From assembly GCA_017311185.1 (NCBI GenBank), contig JAESUZ010003897.1, positions 434,001 to 498,000 of the forward strand: a stretch of DNA of 64,000 nt, given 5' to 3'. Of this stretch, positions 1 to 10,792 are shown piece after piece. The position numbers and the translations under genes are program-made. The notes beneath the pieces were generated by a model that was not told where the DNA came from, searched no databases, and saw only the letters and a program-made list of their open reading frames with translations. This DNA is from Proteles cristata cristata. Its lineage: Eukaryota > Chordata > Mammalia > Carnivora > Hyaenidae. Position 1 is the first letter of the stretch. Each line of letters begins with the position of its first letter.

Positions 1-611
1 CTGATACCAATCCACCTCTGAAGGTGAAGGAGGTAATATTCACGAACATGCTCATCATCTGCTTGACCACTTTCCACAGCAGATTTCAGTGTGGACAACT
101 TATGCTCCACCTCCTTCTTCTGCTTGTATCTCTGTATTTTAGCCTGTCTTTGTGTTGCCACTGCAATGAGGCTAGGATAGGCCATGGAAGAACCAGCAGT
201 ATTATCAGTTGAGTTATTCTTGGTTTTGGGCAGCTCAAACTCTGCCACATGATAGTATTGGCACTGAGTTAAGTAGTTTAAAAAGTGTTCTCGAGCGCAC
301 TGCAAATCATCTAGACGCTTGCTGGGGTTGGCTTGTTTCATGGCAAGTGCTCCTTGAAATGCTGGCACCATCAGGTACTTCAGATCGGCGGAAGCAATCT
401 CTTCCAAATCTTCATTTCGGCTGAACAAGTCGAGCTGTGCTAACATTTCAGCAGTCTTCTTAAGGAGGTCTAGTCCCTTGAACACCTTATCTTGGATTAT
501 CTGGGAACCGGTGGGCTCAGTCGCTACTTCCACTTCGTCCAAAAGCTGCTTGCTGGTTTCGAACAGCTCGGGGAGCCGTGGTAGCAGTAACTCGTCTTCG
601 GCTGTTGCCAT
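1..611 (-). CDS. IGBP1: IGBP1 (alpha4) retrocopy, 3' part outside the window, frame open
   Basis: Read on the minus strand from the ATG at 611, 203 codons stay open to the window edge with no stop or frameshift. The protein starts [20 protein letters not shown] and carries the TAP42/alpha4 helical domain, including [41 protein letters not shown] and [12 protein letters not shown]. This is IGBP1, which binds the PP2A catalytic subunit and shields it from ubiquitin-dependent loss; human IGBP1 is about 339 residues, so about 60% is visible. Arg155 and Lys158, the positions I recall as PP2A contacts, are kept. The parent gene has several exons, so uninterrupted coding indicates a retrocopy. A pyrimidine-rich remnant next to the ATG may be parental 5' UTR. 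It lies in UBE2K intron 1 in the same orientation. I cannot tell whether it is expressed or broken beyond the edge. Confidence 0.93.
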   Translation of the reverse strand, partial: MATAEDELLLPRLPELFETSKQLLDEVEVATEPTGSQIIQDKVFKGLDLLKKTAEMLAQLDLFSRNEDLEEIASADLKYLMVPAFQGALAMKQANPSKRLDDLQCAREHFLNYLTQCQYYHVAEFELPKTKNNSTDNTAGSSMAYPSLIAVATQRQAKIQRYKQKKEVEHKLSTLKSAVESGQADDEHVREYYLLHLQRWIGI

Positions 612-689
612 CTTGGGGGAGGGAGGAACCAAATTTGTCACACTCTTTAACCCAGTATTACCACTCCTAGAAACTGCCTAAGGAAATAA

Positions 690-860
690 TTTCATCATAA
701 GTAGAAAAAAAATATATAACCATAACAGTAATCACTGAAGCATTAAATATAGTGAAAAACAATAACCTAAGTATCCATTAACTGAGGGTTGTCTACAATA
801 ATTATGGTGCAATTTAATACAGAATACTACAAACAAAAATAAAGGAGTATACTTCTGGTT
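690..860 (+). mobile_element. Old L1 3'-end-like fragment
   Basis: AT-rich sequence follows the pattern of an old L1 3' region ('aacctaagtatccattaact', then 'aattatggtgcaatttaata' and 'gaatactac'). It is strongly diverged and the borders are uncertain. Confidence 0.4.
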
Positions 861-1296
861 TCCAATCCAATATGTAAAAACTTAGAAGACATCACTCCCA
901 TTCCCAGAAGAAAAAAGGTGAACAAACTGAAAAATCAACAACTCTTCTTAAATCCACCAGAGAATTGAAGTCTCAGGGCAAACTGCTGCCCCCAAAATTG
1001 AGAAGACAGATGGGCACAAAATAAGGCTCAAAACTTACCAGCGCAAAAGTTAACAAGCATCTCTGCATGAACCATTACTCAGGTAGGAAAATCTAAACTG
1101 TAATTGACAAACTGCGGGAGACACAATCAGGATGAATTTGAAAGTGAAAAACTCCAAAGGTGCCTTCCTACTTTGTTGAGGTTTTACCTCCAGGATCCCT
1201 ACCAGGTTTACACAGTAAAGGTAAGAGAAAATGCCCTCGTGCTTCTGGCAGGAGGAAGGGGAAAGAAGCCATTTTGAAATAAGCCCAGGGTATTCT

Positions 1297-1503
1297 TTGA
1301 GAGAGACACAGAGACAGAGAGGGAGACAGAGACAAAGTGTGAGTGGGCAAGCCGCAGAGAGAGAGAGGCACACATAGATTCTAAAGCAGGCTTCGGACTC
1401 TGAGCTGTCAGCACAGAACCCGATGCGGAGTTCGTGAACCATGACATCATGATCTGAGCCAAAGAAGAACACTCAACCAAATGAGCCACCCAGGTGCCTC
1501 TAT
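1297..1503 (-). mobile_element. SINEC, nearly full length
   Basis: Reads on the plus strand as T-rich/GA-rich tail, then middle, then 'gagccacccaggtgcctc', the reversed head of the tRNA-derived SINE. The TSD is 'gcccagggtattct' at 1283-1296 and 1504-1517. Confidence 0.95.
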
Positions 1504-1580
1504 GCCCAGGGTATTCTGCCTAATAAGGCCTGTCCCCAAAAGCAGCTTTTGGGGGCCTAACCAACTAGAGTTTGTTGCTG

Positions 1581-1788
1581 TTTTTTAATATTTATTCATT
1601 TCTGAGAGAGACAGAAACAGAGTGTGAGCAGGGGAGGGGCAGAGACAGAGGGAGACACAGAATCTGAAGAAGGCTCCAGGCTCTGAACTGTCAGCCCAGT
1701 CCTGCCGCAAGGTTCGAACTCCTGGACTGCCAGATCATGACCTGAGCCGAAGTCAGACGCTTAACAGACTGAGTCACCCAGGTGCCCC
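1581..1788 (-). mobile_element. SINEC, full length
   Basis: T-rich start, GA-rich stretch, 'caggctctgaactgtcagcc', then 'gagtcacccaggtgcccc'. About 75 bp to the right of the previous copy, in the same orientation. Confidence 0.94.
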
Positions 1789-2056
1789 AAGTTTTTTATG
1801 AGATCTAACCAACCTAAGAGATGAGAAAATATCTGATCCCAAACCCCTCCACAGTCTTCATGTAACATTTAAGGGGGGAAGGGGACTGAGAAGCACTTTT
1901 GAAGGTCACAGCTTAGGGGTATAGACTCTTTAAAAGACTGAGACCCAACTGCAGGACTATAAAATGCTTCCCCTCCCCCAACCACATCAAAAGGGCTCCT
2001 GTGCAATAACAGGGGATTACAATTCAAAGAACTGCAGGTCTCAGACCTTACTTAAG

Positions 2057-2228
2057 ATGGTGCCTTGGTGGCTCAACTGAGCATCCAGGTTCTCGGTTCC
2101 AGCTCACGTCATGATCTCACAGTTTGTGAGTTTGAGCCTCACGTAGGGTACTGTGCTGACAGTGCAGAGCCTTCTTGGAGTTCTCTCTCTGCTCTTCTCT
2201 CTCAAAATAAATGAACTTTAAAAAAAAC
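2057..2228 (+). mobile_element. SINEC, diverged
   Basis: Head 'ggtgccttggtggctcaact', middle 'gtgctgacagtgcagagcct', CT stretch and 'aaaataaatgaac' tail. It is slightly shortened internally. Confidence 0.9.
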
Positions 2229-2817
2229 GTCTCTAAACAGTCCCAAAGGCAACAGGGGAGACAAAAATAAGGGTATCAGAGGAGATTTTAGATTCTGACA
2301 TCTACAGCTACAGCAATCAGTAAACAGAGACTAATTCCTGGTCAGACAGACATAAAGTCTCACATCAAAAGCCTACTTCCCTTAGTAGATGGCTTTCAAG
2401 AAGAAAATTAAAAGGCATACTAAAAAATAAAAAACACAGGAAAAAACTCTGATGGCAGAAATGCTAGACTCAGACTAAAAATTTTAAACTATGATTAATA
2501 TGCTAAGTGATATTATGGAAAAATTTGACATCTAAATCAGATGGGTTATGTCAGCACAGATGGAAACTCTAAGAACCAAAAGAACATGCTAGAAATTAAA
2601 AAAAAATTTTAACAAAATTAAAAATGCCTTTGATGGGTAAGTGGACAACAACAACAAAATGAATCCATGGGCTAAAAGAAATGTTGACAGAAACTCCCAA
2701 AACTGAAATGCAAAGGAAAAGCAAATGAAAAAGACAAAACAGAATACCGAAAAGATATAACATACGAGTAATGGGAATACCAGAAGGAAAAGAAAGGGAC
2801 AGAAAATATCTGAAGCA

Positions 2818-3526
2818 GTGGCTAAAATGAGCAAATCAGAGAACTCTAGATGCTGGTGAGGATGTGGAGAAACGGGCACCCTCCTACACTGTTGGTGGGA
2901 ATGTAAACTGGTACAGCCCCTCTGGAAAACAGTGTGGAGGTTCCTAAGGAAACTAACGATAGAACTCCCCTATGACCCAGCAATAGCACTGCTAGGAATT
3001 TACCCAAGGGATACAGAAGTGCTGATGCATAGGAGCACATGGACCCCAATGTTCATAGCAGCACTCTCCACAATAGCTAAAACCTGGAAAGAGCCTAAGT
3101 GTCCATCAACAGATGAATGGATCAAGAAGATGTGGTTTATCTATACCATGGAATACTACATGGCAATGAGAAACAATGAAATCTGGCCATGTGTAGCAAC
3201 ATGGATGGACCTTGAGGGTGTTATGCTGAGCGAAATAAGTCAGGCAGAGAAGGACAAATATCATACGTGTGCACGTATAGGAGGATTAGGAGGAACTTAA
3301 CGAGGACCAAGGGGGAGAAGAAGGGCGGAAATGGTGGGGGAAAGGGAGAGAGGCAAACCATGAGAGACTCTTGAATGCTGACAAAAACTGAGAACTGATG
3401 GATGTGGGGGGGGAGGAGGGATGGGCATGGAGGAGGACACTTGTGGGGATGAGCACTGGGTGTTATGTGGAAACGAATTTGACAATAAACTATTTGTAAA
3501 AAAAAAAAAAAAGAAGAAGAAGAAAA
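2818..3526 (+). mobile_element. Young L1, 5'-truncated, with 3' UTR and poly(A)
   Basis: Starts inside the last part of ORF2 and ends in the carnivore L1 3' UTR ('gatgagcactgggtgttatg', 'aatttgacaataaactattt', poly-A). A perfect 17-bp TSD 'agaaaatatctgaagca' lies at 2801-2817 and 3527-3543. The ORF2 tail remains open for 122 codons (2932-3300), so it is fairly recent. It closely resembles the L1 at 48522-49660. No full ORF remains. Confidence 0.95.
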
Positions 3527-3628
3527 AGAAAATATCTGAAGCAACAGTGACTAAGAATTTTCCTAAATTAATGACAAACACCAAATCACAGATCCAAGAA
3601 ACTCAGAGAATATAAAACAGGATCAATC

Positions 3629-3783
3629 CTGGGGTACGTGGTGGCTCAGTCAGTGAAGCATTCAACTCTTGATTTCAGCTCAGTCATAATCTCAAGGTTC
3701 TTAAAATCTAGCACAGAGATGCTTGCAATTCTCTGCCTTCCCCCCAGGCGTTCTCTCAAAATAACTTAAACAAATAAATGAAT
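3629..3783 (+). mobile_element. SINEC, internally shortened
   Basis: Diverged head 'ggggtacgtggtggctcagt' joined to a short CT tail. The TSD 'aaaacaggatcaatc' lies at 3614-3628 and 3784-3798. Confidence 0.9.
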
Positions 3784-3994
3784 AAAACAGGATCAATCTC
3801 CCAAAATTCATAGGTAGGCATATCATATTCAAACTGAAGAATATCGGAAACCGAGAAAAACGTGAAAGGAGCCAGAAAAAATCAAACAAACCCCTTGCCT
3901 ATAAAGGGAGCAAAGATAAAAATTACATTGGACTTTTCTTCAGAAACCATGAAAGCAAGAAGAGAATGCAATGAAATATTTAAAGTGATGAAAA

Positions 3995-4097
3995 GAGGGT
4001 GGCCTGGCTGGCTTAGTCAGTGGAACATGTGATTCTTGATCTTGGGCCCTGCACCAGTTATGAATATATATACAAACAAACAACAAACATATAAACG
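3995..4097 (+). mobile_element. Short-form SINEC, degenerate
   Basis: Carries 'ggcctggctggcttagtcag' and 'gattcttgatcttgggccct', the head of the older short SINE form. The flanks 'taaagtgatgaaaag' and 'taaagtgttgaaag' look like a diverged TSD. Confidence 0.7.
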
Positions 4098-4196
4098 TAA
4101 AGTGTTGAAAGTAAAAAGCCCTACCAACGTAAAATTCTATATCCTGCAAAATTATCTTTCAGATATAATAAATAAACTTCTCAAATAAAAACAGGT

Positions 4197-4426
4197 GGGG
4201 CGCCTAGGTGGCTCGGTCAGTTAAGCATCCAACTTCGGCTTAAGTCATGATCTCACGGTTCATAGATTCAAGCCCCGTGTCGGGCTCAGTGCTGACAACT
4301 CAGAGCCTGAAGCCTGCTTCAGATTCTGTATCTCTCCCTCTCTGTAACCCTTCCCCACCCTCACCCCCCGGCCCCGGCTCTTGTTCTGTCTCTCTCTCTC
4401 AAAAATAAACATTAAAAAAATTTCTT
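4197..4426 (+). mobile_element. SINEC, full length
   Basis: Head 'ggggcgcctaggtggctcgg', B-box-like 'gattcaagccccgtgtcggg', a C-rich expansion in the CT region, and 'aaaaataaacatt' tail. Confidence 0.96.
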
Positions 4427-4796
4427 TAATTAAAATATTTTTTAAAAATAGGAAATTTGTTGCCAGCAGACCTATCTTGCAAGAAATATTAAAATAGATT
4501 CTTTAGGAAGTAAGAAAATCAAATACATCAGAAACTTAGAATTTACATAAAGGAAGAGCATTAGAGCAAAAATAAAGGTAAAATAAAATCTTTGATTTTT
4601 TATTCTTAACTGATCTAACAGATAACAGTATGTCCAAAACAGTAACAACAATGAAGTATCTGGTGATTAATCCTTATGCAGAAGTGAAATGAATGACATG
4701 CTATAATGAACAGGAGAGAGGAAATGTGGATTTTGTTACAAAGCACTTGTACTACCTGTGAAGTAGTACAGTGTTATTTGAAAGAGTATTTACAAG

Positions 4797-5028
4797 GGGT
4801 GCCTGGGTGGCTCAGTCGGTTAAGCATCCGACTTCAGCTCAGGTCATGATCTCGTGGTTTGCGGATTTGAGCCCTGAGAAAGGCTCTGTGCTGACAGCCA
4901 GCTCAGAGCCTGGGGCCTGTTTCGGATTCTGTGTCTCCCTCTCACTCTGACCCTCCCCTGTTCATGCTGTCTCTGTCTCTCTCTCTCTCTCAGAAATAAA
5001 TGAAACATAAAAAAGTTAAAAAAAAAAA
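4797..5028 (+). mobile_element. SINEC, full length, intermediate-age type
   Basis: Has 'gctgacagccagctcagagc', 'gaccctcccctg' and 'cagaaataaatgaaacat', the likely precursor form of the TTAG subfamily. TSD 'agtatttacaag' at 4785-4796 and 5029-5040. Confidence 0.96.
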
Positions 5029-5102
5029 AGTATTTACAAGTGTATATGGCAAATTCAAATGTTACTAAAAAAAAAAAAAGGAAGGAAGAGAAAATGCATA
5101 AA

Positions 5103-5270
5103 TGGGGGCAGCTGGGTAGCTCACTCAGTTAAACTTCCAACTCTTTGGCTCACGTTGTGATTTCATGGTTTGTGGGTTCTAGCTCTGCAGTTCAGAGCCT
5201 GCTTGGGATTCTCTCTGCCCCTCCCCCGCTGTGTGCTCATGTGCGTTCTCTAAATAAACAAACTTTTAAA
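5103..5270 (+). mobile_element. SINEC, diverged
   Basis: Head 'gggggcagctgggtagctca' with 'gcttgggattctctctgccc' and a 'ctaaataaacaaac' tail. The middle is shortened. Confidence 0.88.
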
Positions 5271-5338
5271 AAAGCACAAATAATATGCTAAGAGAAGAAA
5301 CAATGGAATAAAAAATGTTCAATAAAACAAGATAAGGC

Positions 5339-5448
5339 AGAAGCACAGAGCCCAACATGAGGGCTTGATCCTAGGAACTGTGAGATCATTACCTGAACTG
5401 AAATCAAGAGTCAAGAGGTCTAACCAAATGAGTCACCTAGATGTCCCA
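5339..5448 (-). mobile_element. SINEC fragment
   Basis: Reversed head half only: 'cagagcccaacatgagggct', 'tgagatcattacctg', 'gagtcacctagatgtccc'. The tail half is missing. The last bases repeat as 'cctagatgtcc' just beyond. Confidence 0.8.
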
Positions 5449-5474
5449 CCTAGATGTCCTAGATGTCTATATAT

Positions 5475-6770
5475 AAAAACAAAGACATGTTAACAGTAAA
5501 AGGGATGGTAAAACTGTAAAACTAAAAAGAAACATATAAAAAAAAGCTTCAGGACAATTGGATTTGGCAATGATTTCTAATATATGACACGAACAAAACA
5601 GACAACAAAAGTAAAAGTTAACTGGAACTATATCAAAGTGAAAAATTCCTATGCATCAAAGAACACAATCAACAAGAGTCAAAAGGCAACCTATACAATG
5701 GAATATTACAAATCATATAAATGACAAGTAATTAATATCCAGAATATATAAAAGAGCTCCTAAAATCAAAACTGAACTCAATTAAAAAATGGGTAGTGGT
5801 ACCTGGGTGGCTCAGTTAGTTAAGTGTCTGACTCTTGATTTGGGCTCAGGTCATGATCTCATGGTTCATGAGTTTGAGCCCTGCACTGGGCTCCATGCTT
5901 AGCACAGAGATTTGCTTAAGATTCTCTCTTCTTTGCCCCTTCCCCTCTCTGTCAAAAAATAGACAAACTTTTAAAAATACAAAACAAAAAACCTTTAAAA
6001 AATGGGTAAAGTTCTTAAATAGACATTTTCCCACAAGACATACAAATGGCCAACGAGCACATAAAAAGATGCTCAACATTACAGAAATGCAAATCAAAGC
6101 CATGAGATACACAGATCTATCAGGATGCCTACTATAAAAAAAATGAAAATAACAAGTGTCGGCAAGGATGTGGAGAAACCACACCTTGTATACTGCTGGT
6201 GGGAATGTAAAACAGGACAACCACAATGGAAAACAGTATGGCTGTTCATCAAAAAACTGAAAATGGAATTACCATGTGATCAAGCAATTCCACTTCCACA
6301 TGCTTAAAAAACAGTGTCTTGAGATAATTCACACACCCACTTTCATGGCAGCATTATTCAACATACTCAAAAGTCAGAAGCAACCAAGTGTCTGTTGACA
6401 GATGAATAAACAAAATGTGGTATGTAACCATAATGGAATATTATTCAGCCTTTAAAAGGAAAGAAGTCTGACATGTTACAATATGGATGAGCCTTAAGGA
6501 TATTATGCTAAGTGAAATAAGCCAGTCACTAAACTACAAATCTTGTATGATTACCCTTACGGACACAGAAAGTAAAAAGGCAGTCGCTAGAGGCTGGGGG
6601 AAGGGGGGTGGGGGGGAATAAACAGGTATTGTTTAACAGGTACAGAGTTTCAATCTTGAAAGATGAAAAGATTCTGGAGATTAGTTGTACAACAATGTGA
6701 ATGATAAGATGCTAAGTGTTTTTTATAACAATTTTGAAAAAAATAAAGGGATGGAGAAAAGCATACTGTG
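5475..6770 (+). mobile_element. Old L1, ORF2 3' part and 3' end
   Basis: Plus-strand L1 order: 'ttaatatccagaatatataa', 'tagacattttcccacaagac', 'aaggatgtggagaaaccaca', 'gcagcattattcaacatact', 'ttatgctaagtgaaataagc', then a G-rich 3' UTR. All frames are broken. One SINE is inserted at 5796. Confidence 0.88.
5796..5993 (+). mobile_element. SINEC, full length
   Basis: Head 'tggtacctgggtggctcagt' to a 'caaaaaatagacaaac' tail. TSD 'ttaaaaaatgggta' flanks it inside an old L1. Confidence 0.93.
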
Positions 6771-6853
6771 TTAATGCTAATCAAAAGAAAGTTGTCGTAG
6801 TCATTTTAATTTCAGAAAAGTAGTTTCCAGAGCAAGAAAAATTACCAGGGATA

Positions 6854-6963
6854 GGGGCACCTGGCTGGCTTAGTTGTAGGAGCATGCAACTCTTGATCTC
6901 AAGGTCATGAGTTTGAGCCCCATGTTGGGTGTAGAAATAACTTAAATAAAACTTTTAAAAAAT
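6854..6963 (+). mobile_element. Short-form SINEC
   Basis: Older short form: 'ggggcacctggctggcttag', 'gagccccatgttgggtgtag', 'aaataacttaaataaaac'. TSD 'accagggata' lies on both sides (left copy ends 6853). Confidence 0.93.
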
Positions 6964-7354
6964 GAAGAATGAAAAATTTCCAGGGATAAAAAGCATCACA
7001 TATGATAAAAATGTCAATGAACATAAGAACCAAATTTCAAAATACATCAGCCAACAATAAAACTATAATGAGAAACAGACGAATCCACTATTAGAGTCAG
7101 ATTTCAACATCTCCCTACCACTATCTGACAGATCCAGTAGGCAGACATAGACTGATCAGCAACCACCAAACTGGAATCTAATGGACATCTACAGACTACT
7201 TCATCCAGCAGAAGCAGAACATACACTCTTCTCAAGCTCACACAGAACATTCACTAGACCACACTCTGGGCCATAAAACACACTTTACAAATTCAAAAGA
7301 ACAGGAATATAGAAAAGATACTTTCAGATCACAAAAGAATTACACTAGAAATTA

Positions 7355-7452
7355 GGGGCGCCTGGCAAGCTCAGTAGGTAGAGCATGTTGACTCTTGATC
7401 TTGAGGCTATGAGTTTGAACCCTGCACTGAGGGTAGAAATTACTTTAAAATT
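7355..7452 (+). mobile_element. Short-form SINEC
   Basis: 'ggggcgcctggcaagctcag', 'gtagagcatgttgactcttg', ends in 'tagaaattactttaaaattc'. Confidence 0.92.
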
Positions 7453-7454
7453 CA

Positions 7455-7557
7455 GGGACACCTGGATGCCTCAGTTGGCTAAGCCCTTCTTCCACCGTCT
7501 GTGTCCCTCTCCTACCGGCAGACACACACATTCTCTCTAAATAAAAGTAAACATTTT
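7455..7557 (+). mobile_element. SINEC with central deletion
   Basis: Head 'gggacacctggatgcctcag' is joined directly to a CT/'ctctctaaataaaag' tail; the middle is lost. It directly follows the short SINE. Confidence 0.82.
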
Positions 7558-7561
7558 TAAA

Positions 7562-7655
7562 AATCATATAAATGACAAGTGATTAATGTCTAGAATATAA
7601 AAAAAGAGCTCCCAAAATCAATAAAAAATGAATCCAATTAAAAATGGGTAGGAGT
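7562..7655 (+). repeat. Copy of the 5712-5805 L1/SINE junction
   Basis: About 90 bp ('catataaatgacaagt', 'ttaatgtctagaat', 'agagctcccaaaatca', 'gggtaggagtacct') match 5712-5805 with scattered differences. The match includes the point where the SINE at 5796 begins. A second copy of such a junction suggests local duplication. Confidence 0.6.
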
Positions 7656-7659
7656 ACCT

Positions 7660-9270
7660 TTAAAAATAAATAGCAATCTACATATTTAACGCAATCCCTA
7701 TCAACATACCACCAGCATTTTTCACAGACCTAGAACAAATAATCCTAAAATTTGTACAGAACCACAGAAGACCCTGGATAGCCAAAGCAATTCTGAAAAA
7801 GAAAAGCAAAGCTATAAAGACAACACAATTCTAGACTTCAAGGTATATTATAATGCTGTATTCATTAAGACAATATGGTACTGGCACAAAAACAGATCCA
7901 CAGATCAATAAGAAAACCCAGACATGAACCCACAACTGTATGGTCAATTCATCTTTGACGAAAAGTAAATAATGTCCAATGGAAAAAAGACGGTCTCTTC
8001 AACAAATGGTGTTGGGAAAACTGGACAACAACATTAAGAAAAATGAAACTGGACCACTTCCTTGCACCATACACAAAAATAAATTGAAAATGGATCAAAG
8101 ACCTACATGCGAGACAGGAAACTGTCAAAATCCTAGAGGAGAACAGAGGCAGCAGCTTCTTGGACCTTGGCCGCAGCAACTTCTTATTAAACACGTTGCT
8201 GGAGGCAAGGGAAACAAAAGCCAAAATGGACTACTGGGACTTCATCAAGATAAAAAGCTTCTGTACAGCAAAAGAAACAATCAACAAACCAAAAGGCAGC
8301 CTAGGAATGGGAGAAGATATTTACAAATGACATATCTGATAAAGAGGTAGTAATCAAAATCATAAAGAACTTATCAAAATCAACACCCAAAAAACAAATA
8401 ATCTAGTGAAGAAATGGGAAGAAGACATGAACAGACATTTTCCCAAAGACATCCAGATGACTAACACATGAAAAGATGCACAACATCATACATCAGGGAA
8501 ATACAAATCAAAAACCATGATGAGATACCACCTCACACCTGTCAGAATGACTAAAATTAATACAAGAAACTACAAGTATTTGAGTTTGTGAGGATGTGGA
8601 GAAAAGGGAACCCTCTCACACTGTTGGTGGGAATGCAAACTGGTGTATCCACTCTGGAAAATAGTATGGAGTTTCTTCAGAAAGTTAAAAATACAATTAT
8701 CTTGTGATCCAGAAACTGCAGTACCAGGTATTTACCCAAAGGATACAAAAATACAGATTTGAAGGGATACATGTACCCCAAAGTTTTTAGCAACATTATC
8801 AACAATAGCCAAACTATGGAAAGAGCCCAAATGTCTGTCGAATGATGAATGGATAAAGATGTATATATGCACAATGAATAGTACTCAATGATCAAAAAGA
8901 ATGAAATCTTGCTATCTGCAACAACACTGATGGAACTAGAGTGTATTATGCTAAGTGAAATAAGTCAGACAGAGAAAAACCAATACATGATTTCACTCAT
9001 ATGTGAAATTTAAGAAATAAAACATGAACACATGGGAAGGGGGGGAAGAGAGTGGGAGAGAAACAAACCATGAGAGACTCTTTACAACAGAGAACTGAGG
9101 GTTGATGGAGGGAAATGGGGGGGGGGGGCTGGGCTAAATGGGTTATGGGTATTAACGAGGGCATTTGTGTTGAGCACTGGGTGTTATATGTTAAGTGATG
9201 AATCACTAAACTCCTGACAATATCACACTATATGTTAACTAGAATTTAAATAAAAATTTGAAAATAAGAA
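7660..9270 (+). mobile_element. L1, 5'-truncated, moderately old
   Basis: ORF2 3' part ('accaccagcatttttcacag', 'gttgggaaaactggacaaca', 'aggatgtggagaaaagggaa') to the carnivore 3' UTR ('aaaccatgagagactcttta', 'gttgagcactgggtgttata') and an 'aaataaaaatttgaaaat' end. One stretch stays open for 123 codons (7979-8350) but frames shift elsewhere, so it is inactive. Confidence 0.92.
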
Positions 9271-9381
9271 AACAACATACTTCTAAATAACACCTAAGTC
9301 AAAGAAGATACCTTAATATGTTTTAAAATACTTTGAACTAAATGAAAACAAACAAACAACTTATCAAAATTTGCAGGATGT

Positions 9382-9551
9382 GGGGCGCCTGGGTGACTTA
9401 GTCAGTTAAGCGTCCGACTTTCACTTAGGTTATGATCTCGCGGTTCGTGGGTTCGAGCCCCGCGTCAGGCTCTGTGCTGACTGCCACCTCAGAGCCTGGA
9501 GCCTGTTTTCAGTCTGTGACTCCCTCTCTCTCTGACCCTCCCCTGCTCACG

Positions 9552-9591
<40 letters not shown>

Positions 9592-9617
9592 GAAGTAAAT
9601 AAAACATTAAAAAAAAA
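9382..9617 (+). mobile_element. SINEC, TTAG subfamily
   Basis: Diagnostic 'gacttagtcagttaagcgtc', 'gactttcacttaggttatga', 'ctgactgccacctcagagcc' and 'ctagaagtaaataaaac', with a long CT run. TSD 'atttgcaggatgt' at 9369-9381 and 9618-9630. Confidence 0.97.
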
Positions 9618-9693
9618 ATTTGCAGGATGTGTTAAAAACAGTGCTTTGAGGAAGATTCACAATGAATGCATATACATATCAGAAAAAAGTCAA

Positions 9694-9866
9694 GGGGCTC
9701 CTGGGTAGCGCAGTCAGTTAAACGTCGACTCTTGATCTCAGCCCAGGTCATGATCTATTATCTGGCTCTGTGCTGATGGTGCAGAGCCTGCTTGGGATTC
9801 TGTCTCTCCTCCCTGTCCCTACCCCACTTGCACACTCCTGTGTGCTCTCTCAAAATAAATACACTT
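9694..9866 (+). mobile_element. SINEC, standard type
   Basis: Head 'ggggctcctgggtagcgcag', 'gtgctgatggtgcagagcct' and 'caaaataaatacac' tail. TSD 'aaaagtcaa' on both sides. Confidence 0.94.
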
Positions 9867-9882
9867 AAAAGTCAAAATCGAG

Positions 9883-10108
9883 GGGCGCCTGGGTGGCTTA
9901 GTCGGTTAAGCATCCGACTTTCGCTTAGGTCATGATCTCGCGGTTCGTGGGTTTGGGCCCCGCGTCAGGCTCTGTGCTGACTGCCAGCTCAGAGCCTGGA
10001 GCCTGTTTCAGTCTGTGACTCCCTCTCTCTCTGACCCTCCCCTGCTCACGCTGTCTCTCTCTCTCTTTCTCTCTCTCTCTCCTAGAAATAAATAGAACAT
10101 AAAAAAAA
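9883..10108 (+). mobile_element. SINEC, TTAG subfamily
   Basis: Nearly identical to the other TTAG copies, including 'tttcgcttaggtcatgatct' and 'ctagaaataaatagaac'. Perfect 16-bp TSD 'aaaagtcaaaatcgag' at 9867-9882 and 10109-10124; it inserted at the tail of the preceding SINE. Confidence 0.98.
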
Positions 10109-10792
10109 AAAAGTCAAAATCGAGAATCTAAGATGCCAGGAACCAGAAAAAGAACAAATTAAATACAAAGTAAGGAAAAAGAAAAATTTAAAAACTGCAG
10201 AAATCAATGAAATTGAAAACAGGAAACAGAAAAATCAAATAAGCCAAAACTTTGTTCTTTGAAACAAGTACTTCAATAATCCTCTAACAGATTAAGAAAT
10301 AAGACACAAATTACTAAATATCAGAAATGAGAGATTCATCTCTACTAATCCCATGGACATGAAAATAACTAGAGTAATAAAATAGAGTAATATTGCAGAT
10401 GATCACAAATTTTATAACCTAGATGAAGTGAACGGATTCCTTGAAAGACACGATCTGCCAAAACTAAATAGGATTATTACGTATTAAGGAAACTGAATCA
10501 ATAATAACTTTTCAAAACACAAAGCACCAACCTCAGATAGTGTCACTGATGAGTTCTATCAAATATTTAAGGAAGAAATTATACCAAATCTCTACTTCTT
10601 ACAATCTCTTTCAGAAGGCAGAAGGAAAGCAGAAAGAAATTATTTCCTAACCCATTTTATGAGGCCATATTACCCTAATACTAAAATCAGACAAATACAT
10701 TTGAAGTACAGACCACGATCTTTCATGAATATGTGAAAATCCTCAAAAAAATATCAGCAAATTTACTTCAACAATGAATTTAGAGAATTATA

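Larger units (their letters stand above)
861..5338 (+). mobile_element. Old HAL1/L1 (ORF1-type) LINE, interrupted many times
   Basis: Between the younger insertions the plus strand keeps the order of a half-LINE (HAL1/L1M) ORF1 region. A 5' leader (about 860-1290) is followed by an ORF1-like stretch with 'gggaataccagaaggaaaag' and 'gatccaagaaactcagagaa', then 'cagaaaccatgaaagcaag' and 'ttgttgccagcagacctatc'. All reading frames are broken. At least ten SINEs and one L1 sit inside it. Confidence 0.6.

Noticed and set aside
24..681. Plus-strand open frames of 62-71 codons at the left edge
   Set aside because: They are shadows of the minus-strand IGBP1 frame, which matches a known protein throughout.
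4797..5028. tRNA gene candidates at SINE heads
   Set aside because: The A and B boxes belong to tRNA-derived SINEs; no acceptor stem or full cloverleaf is kept.
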